DNA of 64,000 nucleotides. Source: Curvibacter lanceolatus ATCC 14669. GTDB lineage: Bacteria > Pseudomonadota > Gammaproteobacteria > Burkholderiales > Burkholderiaceae_C. Under the pieces are notes generated by a model. That model did not search any database. It saw nothing but the letters and a program-made list of their open reading frames with translations, and had not been told where the DNA came from. Both the position numbers and the translations under genes were made by a program. Below, piece after piece: positions 58,162-64,000 of this stretch. Where the stretch lies: the NCBI RefSeq assembly GCF_000381265.1, contig NZ_KB906257.1:62001-126000 (forward strand), in the 5' to 3' direction. Positions within the stretch are counted from its first letter, which is position 1, and the number at the start of each line of letters is the position of its first letter.

Positions 58162-60753
58162 ATGTTGCAAGCCTACCGCCAACACGCTGCCGAACGCGCA
58201 GCCCTGGGCATTCCGCCCCTGCCGCTGGATGCGAAGCAAGTCGCCGACCTGATCGAGCTGATCAAGAACCCGCCGGCGGGTGAAGACGCCTTCCTGCTCG
58301 ACCTGCTGACCCATCGCGTGCCACCGGGCGTGGACGATGCCGCCAAGGTCAAGGCCAGCTTCCTGGCTGCCGTGGCCCATGGCGACCTCGCTGTGGCCCT
58401 GATCTCCAAGGCCAAGGCCACCGAGCTGTTGGGCACCATGGTGGGCGGCTACAACGTGCACCCCCTGATCGAACTGCTGGACGATGCTGAAGTGGCTGCT
58501 GTGGCCGCCGAAGGCCTCAAGAAGACCCTGCTGATGTTCGACTTTTTCAACGACGTGGCCGAAAAGGCCAAGGCCGGCAACGCCAAGGCCAAGGAAGTCG
58601 TGCAGAGCTGGGCTGACGCCGAGTGGTTCACCACCCGCCCCGAAGTCGAGAAGAAGATCACCGTCACCGTGTTCAAGGTGCCTGGCGAAACCAACACCGA
58701 TGACCTGTCGCCTGCACCCGACGCCTGGAGCCGCCCGGACATCCCGCTGCACTACCTGGCCATGCTGAAGAACACCCGTCCTGACGCGGCCTTTACGCCC
58801 GAGGAAGACGGCAAGCGCGGTCCGATGCAGTTCATCGAAGACCTCAAGAAGAAGGGCAACCTCGTGGCCTACGTGGGCGACGTGGTGGGCACCGGCTCCA
58901 GCCGCAAGTCGGCCACCAACAGCGTGATCTGGGCCACCGGCCAGGACATCCCCTTTGTGCCCAACAAGCGCTTTGGTGGCGTGACCCTGGGCGGCAAGAT
59001 CGCCCCCATCTTCTTCAACACCCAAGAAGACTCGGGCTCGCTGCCGATCGAAGTCGATGTGTCCAAGCTCGAAATGGGCGACGTGGTCGACATCCTGCCT
59101 TACGAAGGCAAGATCGTGAAGAACGGCGAAACCGTCTCCGAGTTCAAGCTCAAGAGCGATGTGCTGTTTGACGAAGTGCGTGCCGGTGGCCGTATCAACC
59201 TGATCATCGGCCGCTCGCTGACCGCCAAGGCCCGTGAATTCCTGGGCCTGGGTGCTTCCACCCTGTTCCGTCTGCCGCAGGCACCTGCCGCCACCAATGC
59301 TGGCTTCACCCTGGCCCAGAAGATGGTTGGCCGCGCTGTCGGCCTGCCCGAAGGTCAAGGCGTGCGCCCGGGCACCTACTGCGAACCCAAGATGACCACC
59401 GTGGGCTCGCAGGACACCACCGGCCCCATGACCCGTGACGAGCTGAAGGACCTGGCTTGCCTGGGCTTCTCGGCCGACCTGGTGATGCAGTCCTTCTGCC
59501 ACACCGCAGCCTACCCCAAGCCGGTGGACGTCAAGACCCACCGCGAACTGCCGGCCTTCATCAGCAGCCGCGGCGGCGTGGCCCTGCGCCCGGGCGACGG
59601 CGTGATCCACAGCTGGCTGAACCGCCTGCTGCTGCCTGACACCGTCGGTACCGGTGGCGACTCGCACACCCGCTTCCCGATCGGTATCTCGTTCCCGGCC
59701 GGCTCCGGCCTGGTGGCCTTCGGTGCCGCCACCGGCGTGATGCCCCTGGACATGCCGGAATCGGTGCTGGTCCGCTTCAAGGGCCAGATGCAACCCGGCG
59801 TCACCCTGCGTGACCTGGTGCATGCCATCCCGCTGTACGCCATCAAGTCCGGTCTGCTGACCGTGGCCAAGGCCGGCAAGAAGAACGTGTTCTCGGGCCG
59901 CATCCTCGAAATCGAAGGCCTGCCTGACCTCAAGGTCGAGCAAGCGTTCGAACTGTCCGACGCCTCGGCCGAACGCTCGGCTGCCGGCTGCACCATCAAG
60001 CTCAACCCTGAGCCGATCAACGAATACCTCACCAGCAACGTGGTGCTGATGAAGAACATGATCGCCGACGGCTACGCCGATGCCCGCACCCTGCAACGCC
60101 GCATCGAGAAGGTCGAAGCCTGGCTGGCCCAGCCCAACCTGCTCGAAGCCGACAAGGACGCTGAATACGCGGCCGTCATCGAGATCGACCTGGCCGACAT
60201 CAAGGAGCCGATCGTCTGCTGCCCGAACGACCCGGATGACGCCAAGTTCCTGTCCGAAGTGGCCGGCACCAAGATCGATGAGTCCTTCATCGGTTCGTGC
60301 ATGACCAACATCGGTCACTTCCGCGCTGCAGCCAAGCTGCTGGGCGGCCAGCGCGACATCCCCGTCAAGATGTGGGTGGCCCCGCCGACCAAGATGGACC
60401 AGACCGAGCTGATCAAGGAAGGCCATTACGCCGCCTTCGGCACCGCCGGTGCCCGCACCGAAATGCCGGGCTGCTCGCTGTGCATGGGCAACCAGGCCCA
60501 GGTGCGCGAAGGTGCCACCGTCATCTCGACCAGCACCCGCAACTTCCCGAACCGCCTGGGCAAGAACACCAACGTGTTCCTGGGCTCGGCCGAACTGGCC
60601 GCCATCGCCTCCAAGCTGGGCAAGCTGCCCACCGTGGCCGAATACCACGAAGCCATGGGCATCGTGAACAAGGACGGCGCCTCGATCTACAAGTACCTGA
60701 ACTTCAACCAGATCGAAGAGTACGCAGAAGTGGCCAAGGGCGTGAGCGCCTGA
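58162..60753 (+). CDS. acnB: Aconitate hydratase B
   Basis: Bifunctional aconitase B (citrate/isocitrate, also 2-methylisocitrate) of 863 residues with the AcnB order: N-terminal HEAT-like domain (about 1-160), swivel domain (about 165-370), then the 4Fe-4S catalytic domains. Cluster ligands are Cys713 (GSCMTN), Cys771 and Cys774 (GCSLCMGN). AGGAGA before ATG 58162 fixes the start. It ends in two tandem terminators. AcnB also binds RNA when its cluster is lost in other bacteria. Confidence 0.98.
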   Translation: MLQAYRQHAAERAALGIPPLPLDAKQVADLIELIKNPPAGEDAFLLDLLTHRVPPGVDDAAKVKASFLAAVAHGDLAVALISKAKATELLGTMVGGYNVHPLIELLDDAEVAAVAAEGLKKTLLMFDFFNDVAEKAKAGNAKAKEVVQSWADAEWFTTRPEVEKKITVTVFKVPGETNTDDLSPAPDAWSRPDIPLHYLAMLKNTRPDAAFTPEEDGKRGPMQFIEDLKKKGNLVAYVGDVVGTGSSRKSATNSVIWATGQDIPFVPNKRFGGVTLGGKIAPIFFNTQEDSGSLPIEVDVSKLEMGDVVDILPYEGKIVKNGETVSEFKLKSDVLFDEVRAGGRINLIIGRSLTAKAREFLGLGASTLFRLPQAPAATNAGFTLAQKMVGRAVGLPEGQGVRPGTYCEPKMTTVGSQDTTGPMTRDELKDLACLGFSADLVMQSFCHTAAYPKPVDVKTHRELPAFISSRGGVALRPGDGVIHSWLNRLLLPDTVGTGGDSHTRFPIGISFPAGSGLVAFGAATGVMPLDMPESVLVRFKGQMQPGVTLRDLVHAIPLYAIKSGLLTVAKAGKKNVFSGRILEIEGLPDLKVEQAFELSDASAERSAAGCTIKLNPEPINEYLTSNVVLMKNMIADGYADARTLQRRIEKVEAWLAQPNLLEADKDAEYAAVIEIDLADIKEPIVCCPNDPDDAKFLSEVAGTKIDESFIGSCMTNIGHFRAAAKLLGGQRDIPVKMWVAPPTKMDQTELIKEGHYAAFGTAGARTEMPGCSLCMGNQAQVREGATVISTSTRNFPNRLGKNTNVFLGSAELAAIASKLGKLPTVAEYHEAMGIVNKDGASIYKYLNFNQIEEYAEVAKGVSA

Positions 60754-60777
60754 GGACCCAGGGCCTGAAAAGGCCTT

Positions 60778-60806
60778 GTTTCAGCCTCGCGGCTGAAACG
60801 CTTTTT
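60778..60806 (+). terminator. First terminator after acnB
   Basis: A perfect nine-base stem GTTTCAGCC/GGCTGAAAC with loop TCGC, followed by GCTTTTT. Confidence 0.7.
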
Positions 60807-60810
60807 CCAA

Positions 60811-60847
60811 AAGAAAGCCCCGCCGGATGACTCCGGCGGGGCTTTTT
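60811..60847. terminator. Second, bidirectional terminator between acnB and the DUF3597 gene
   Basis: A perfect eleven-base stem (60817-60827 with 60832-60842, loop TGAC) is flanked by TTTTT on the plus strand and TTTCTTTT on the minus strand, so it can stop both convergent transcripts. Confidence 0.9.
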
Positions 60848-60901
60848 GTTTTTGTCAGCCTGGCGACCCCAGGTTTCGCGAGGAGCGCGCTGTGGGGCTG
60901 A

Positions 60902-61285
60902 TCAGTGCAGCAGTTCTGCCGGCACATTGCCCCCATTGGCCGCCAGCTTTTGCAGCACCGTCTTGTGCAGCCAGATGTTCATGGCGGCCGAGTCGCCCAT
61001 CCGGTCGGCCGGGCAGCCCAGCTCGGTGGCGAGGGCCTTGCGGGCGGCCAGGCTGCTGTCCAGCCCCAGCAACTTCATCAGGTCGACGATGGAGACCTTC
61101 CAGTTGAGCTTTTCAGCGTGGCTGGCAGCCAGTGCCTCCAGTTGGCCCAGGACGTCGACCTCGCTGATGGCCGTGGGGCCTGCGGCGGGCGCCGGCGCCG
61201 TGGGGGCGCTGGGCGCTTGCTCGGCGGCGGCCACAGCTTGTTCGCCGAAACCCAGTTTGGAAAGAATGCTGCTGAAAAAGCCCAT
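60902..61285 (-). CDS. DUF3597 family protein
   Basis: A 127-residue protein: short N-terminal segment MGFFSSILSKLGFG, a Pro/Ala linker (about 22-40), then the DUF3597 helical domain (about 42-127) with KLNWKVSIVDLMKLLGLDSS and the C-terminal LHKTVLQKLAANGGNVP. The linker-separated N-terminal amphipathic part resembles a LysM-less, surface-linked form; the function of the family is unknown. GGGAG precedes ATG 61285. It is a single-gene unit. Confidence 0.88.
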   Translation of the reverse strand: MGFFSSILSKLGFGEQAVAAAEQAPSAPTAPAPAAGPTAISEVDVLGQLEALAASHAEKLNWKVSIVDLMKLLGLDSSLAARKALATELGCPADRMGDSAAMNIWLHKTVLQKLAANGGNVPAELLH

Positions 61286-61398
61286 GGAGAACTCCCGGTG
61301 TTGAATGAAACCCGGTTGTAACCTCGCCATGTGACGGCATGTCGGGTCTGCGAGAGCCAAAGTGTGACAAATACCTCCGAAGCGGTGCCGACGAAGGC

Positions 61399-63615
61399 TC
61401 AGGCGGCCACGAGGTTGACGGCCACCCCACTCAAGACCGAATTGCCCGACAGCGGGTCGCGTCTTTGTTCGTCCAACAGAGCATTCAGGTTGACCCCAGG
61501 GCGCTCGGCGGCCAGGTTCAGGCGCGTGCCCGCTTGGTCATGCCCCCAGCCGTGCGGCAGGCTGACCACGCCGGGCATCATGGCGGCACTGAGCTGCACA
61601 GGCACCAGCAGGGCGGTGGCGGGCCGGTCGCTGCGGCTCAGGCGGGCCTGGCTGCCGTCTTGCAGGCCCAGGCGCTGCGCGTCGCTGGGGTGGACCAGCA
61701 GGGTGCAGCGCTCGGGCCCTTCGGCCAGGATGGGCAGGTTGTGCATCCAGCTGTTGTTCGAGCGCACGTCGCGCCGCCCGATCAGCGTCAGGGCCGGGGC
61801 GGGTTCATGCAGGGCGGCCGTGGCGCGCTGCAGGTCTTGCATCAGCGCCGGCGGCGTCAGGTCGATGCGGCCATCGGGTGTGCGCAGCAACTCGGGCAGG
61901 CGGGGCTGCAGCTCACCCAGGTCCAGCCCGGCCGGGGCGGCCCGCACCTGGTCCAGGCTCAGCTTGTAGGGGCCGCCGCGCAAGGCCAGGTCCAGCAGGC
62001 GGTCCGGGCCCAGGAGGTGGCCGCTGGCGGCGCGGGCGGCGTCAGCCAGCTCGGCGGGCAGGCGCTTCAGCTCATCGGCAAAGTATTGGTCATCCAGCGT
62101 CTGGCTGTCCTGGGAGCCTTGCGCGCCCTGGGCGATGGCGGCCAGCCGCAGCAGGCTTTGCCATTCGGCCGGCTGCCCCGCGGGACGCTGGAAGATCGGC
62201 GCGCTGTAACGCGCGTGGTTGCGCCACGAGAGCTGAGGGAAGGGCACGTCGTAGTGCAGGTCTTCGAGCGGCGAGGGCGCGGGCAGGATCACATCGGCAT
62301 GGCGCGTGGTCTCGTTGAGGTAAATGTCCAGGCTGACCATGAAGTCGAGCTGCCCCAGGGCCTTGGACAGGCGCTCGCCGTTGGGCGCCGAGAGCACCGG
62401 GTTGGTGGCGATCGTGATCAAGGCCCGCACAGCCCCTTCACCCGGGGTGTCGATTTCTTCGGCCAGGCAGCTGATGGGCAACTCACCCATCACCTCGGGG
62501 GCCGCACTGACGCGGCTGCTGAAGCGGCCTAGCTTGACCCCGCGGCCCTGTCCGGCGGGGCCTGCCGTGTTGGCGGCAAAGGCGGCTGCCTTGGGGAACA
62601 TCGAACCCCCCACCTGGTCGAGGTGGCCGGTGAGCAGGTTCAACAGGTCGATCAGCCAGGTGGACAGGCTGCCGAAATCCTGCGTGCAGGTGCCGATGCG
62701 GCCATACAGCACCGCGCGCGGTGTGCTGGCCAACTCGGTGGCGAGGCGGGCGATGGTCTCGGCCGGCAGCCCACAGCGTTCGGCCACCACCTCGGGGGCA
62801 AAGGGGGCCACCGCCTGGCGCAACTCATCCAGCGATCCGATCAGGCCTTCGGCCGCGCCGGCCCGTGCCAGGCCTGACTTGAACACGGTGTGCAGCATGC
62901 CCAGCAGCAGGAAGACGTCGGCGCCAGGGCGGATGAAATGGTGCTCATCGGCCAGGGCCGCGGTTTCGCTGCGGCGTGGGTCGATCACGATCAGTTTGCC
63001 GCCACGCGCCTGCAGGGCCTTGGCTTTGCCACGGAAGTCGGGCACGGTCCACATGCTGCCGTTGCTGGCCACCGGGTTGGCCCCCAGCACCAGCAGCCAG
63101 TCGGTGCGGGTGAGGTCGGGCACCGGCACGCTCATCCAGTGTCCGTACATCAGCCCGCTGACCACATGGCGTGGCATCTGATCGAGGGTGGCGGCGCTGA
63201 AGATGTTGCGCGTGCCCAGGGCCTTGAGCAGGCGGGGGTAGTACAGCATCAGCCCGATCTTGTGGGCGCTGGGGTTGCCGGCCACGGCCGCCACGCTGTG
63301 CCGCCCGTGGCGCGCCTGGACGGCCTGCAGGCGCTGCTCGATCTCGGCATAGGCCTCTTCCCAACTGGCGGGCTCGAATTGGCCGTTGCGTTTGATCAGG
63401 GGCTGGCGCAGGCGGTCGGGGTCTTCGTGCAGGTCTTTCAGGGCGGCGCCTTTGGGGCAGATGTAGCCTTGGCTGAACACATCGTCGGCATGGCCGCTGA
63501 TGCGGGTCACGTGCCCCCCGCTGACCTTGATTTCCAGGCCGCAACAGGCCTCGCACAGCGGGCAGATGCGGTGATGGGTGGTGGTGGTCGTGTTGGCGGG
63601 GCTTGTCTCAGTCAT
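61399..63615 (-). CDS. Molybdopterin-dependent oxidoreductase (formate dehydrogenase/nitrate reductase superfamily)
   Basis: A 738-residue enzyme of the DMSO reductase superfamily. Cys18, Cys21, Cys25 and Cys53 give the N-terminal 4Fe-4S site (CPLCEACCG, then CPKG). Molybdopterin-binding segments include LVLGANPVASNGSM and IVIDPRRSETAALAD, and a C-terminal MGD-binding domain starts near residue 615. There is no Tat signal, so it is cytoplasmic, and no in-frame TGA that would be selenocysteine. No maturation or partner subunit genes are adjacent, and the substrate cannot be told. ATG 63615 lacks a strong Shine-Dalgarno. Confidence 0.9.
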   Translation of the reverse strand: MTETSPANTTTTTHHRICPLCEACCGLEIKVSGGHVTRISGHADDVFSQGYICPKGAALKDLHEDPDRLRQPLIKRNGQFEPASWEEAYAEIEQRLQAVQARHGRHSVAAVAGNPSAHKIGLMLYYPRLLKALGTRNIFSAATLDQMPRHVVSGLMYGHWMSVPVPDLTRTDWLLVLGANPVASNGSMWTVPDFRGKAKALQARGGKLIVIDPRRSETAALADEHHFIRPGADVFLLLGMLHTVFKSGLARAGAAEGLIGSLDELRQAVAPFAPEVVAERCGLPAETIARLATELASTPRAVLYGRIGTCTQDFGSLSTWLIDLLNLLTGHLDQVGGSMFPKAAAFAANTAGPAGQGRGVKLGRFSSRVSAAPEVMGELPISCLAEEIDTPGEGAVRALITIATNPVLSAPNGERLSKALGQLDFMVSLDIYLNETTRHADVILPAPSPLEDLHYDVPFPQLSWRNHARYSAPIFQRPAGQPAEWQSLLRLAAIAQGAQGSQDSQTLDDQYFADELKRLPAELADAARAASGHLLGPDRLLDLALRGGPYKLSLDQVRAAPAGLDLGELQPRLPELLRTPDGRIDLTPPALMQDLQRATAALHEPAPALTLIGRRDVRSNNSWMHNLPILAEGPERCTLLVHPSDAQRLGLQDGSQARLSRSDRPATALLVPVQLSAAMMPGVVSLPHGWGHDQAGTRLNLAAERPGVNLNALLDEQRRDPLSGNSVLSGVAVNLVAA

Positions 63616-64000
63616 GGTGGGCGCTCGGTAGGCTCTTGATCGGGGTCATGCTGCCCCAGCGCTGGCGGCGGCGCGATCACACCCGCGACAGGCCGTGTTC
63701 AATCGCTTTTGCTGGGTGGCTTGAGCCGGCGCCACGAGCTTGTCGCCAGCTTGTCACATTCGTCCACAGCTTCTGTGGACAACTTTGTGGGTGAGTGCAT
63801 GAACAAGCTGCCAAAGCCTTTACTGGTGCGGCTTTCAACAGGCTGCTTACTGTTTAAGCAGGGTTAACCCTGTGTTGAAAACTGCGAATTTTGCTACCGA
63901 AATAAGAGCAAAAAAGGCCTGCGAAGCAGGCCTTTTCGGGTGGTTGGAGGGTGGATCTGTGCTATGCGCGTCAGCGCTTCAAGCCACCGCTTCGGGCTCA
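63616..64000. other. Gene-free right end with overlapping dyads
   Basis: I see no convincing gene in these 385 bases. Perfect inverted repeats are GTCCACAG-CTT-CTGTGGAC (63762-63780, including TGTGGACAA, one change from a DnaA box), CTGCTTA/TAAGCAG (63843-63861), and CAGGGTTAACCCTG (63859-63872), which overlaps the previous one by three bases. A bidirectional terminator follows at 63912-63936. At the very end a minus-strand frame ...EPEAVA-stop (stop at 63982-63980) or one ending at 63971 could be the tail of a gene lying outside the window, which would explain the terminator. Confidence 0.55.
63912..63936. terminator. Bidirectional terminator near the right edge
   Basis: A perfect eleven-base stem AAAAGGCCTGC/GCAGGCCTTTT with a three-base loop GAA; T-runs on both strands. 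Confidence 0.85.

Noticed and set aside
58138-60648. An 836-codon minus-strand open frame
   Set aside because: Antisense shadow of acnB, whose cluster ligands and full domain order are intact on the plus strand.
63762-63872. A chromosomal replication origin
   Set aside because: Only one near-match DnaA box, no AT-rich unwinding stretch and no dnaA, dnaN or parAB nearby.

Overview
The window is one stretch of a high-GC chromosome with dense, short-spaced genes. It has no rRNA, tRNA, insertion sequence or CRISPR array that I can see. The gene content points to a betaproteobacterium of the order Burkholderiales, Comamonadaceae-like or close to it: the gltA-sdhEBADC / gntR / mdh / citE-like / acnB block, a fused indolepyruvate ferredoxin oxidoreductase, AAHS-type aromatic transport, and DUF3597 and PA0069-type proteins. 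I cannot fix the genus from the sequence alone.

Left part (1-10781): a transglutaminase (minus strand, cut by the window edge), comEC, then a circularly permuted ATP-grasp / alpha-E operon and a large GGDEF-EAL protein. Transglutaminase, ATP-grasp and alpha-E proteins form a known but functionally undefined set. Here both transcription units carry a sigma-54-like -24/-12 element, and one also has an NtrC-like dyad. 10778-14742: a LysR regulator divergent from a Tat-exported isochorismatase-like hydrolase, an SDR, a monooxygenase-fold protein and a pirin. 14780-20683: a lytic transglycosylase, an unexplained two-gene membrane module, and a MoxR-DUF58-TgpA operon. 20708-24178: HDAC-like deacetylase, ECHDC3-like crotonase, MscS channel, XRE regulator. 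24229-29032: etfBA, a long acyl-CoA dehydrogenase and a nitronate monooxygenase, with palindromic operators before etfB.

Centre (31057-43675): a catabolic island. One operon encodes 3-hydroxyanthranilate dioxygenase, ACMS decarboxylase, aminomuconate semialdehyde dehydrogenase, a deaminase, oxalocrotonate decarboxylase, oxopentenoate hydratase, an extra RidA and an AAHS transporter. A second operon upstream encodes a fused 2-oxoacid (indolepyruvate) ferredoxin oxidoreductase and a MaoC hydratase, and a LysR gene lies between the two. The two operon promoters share a gap-free conserved block of about 52 bases, so they are probably co-regulated. The usual end of the pathway (hydroxyoxovalerate aldolase and acetaldehyde dehydrogenase) is absent from the window. 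Oxidoreductase plus MaoC could be an alternative exit; this is a hypothesis.

Right part: an SOS-box-controlled radical SAM gene, an outer-membrane MipA-like protein, the glutathione-dependent formaldehyde pair adhC-fghA with a divergent GlxA-type regulator, then the TCA block (49321-60753) around a GntR regulator with a 12-base palindromic operator. DUF3597 and a molybdopterin oxidoreductase follow. The last 385 bases have no gene I can call, but they hold overlapping dyads and a strong terminator.
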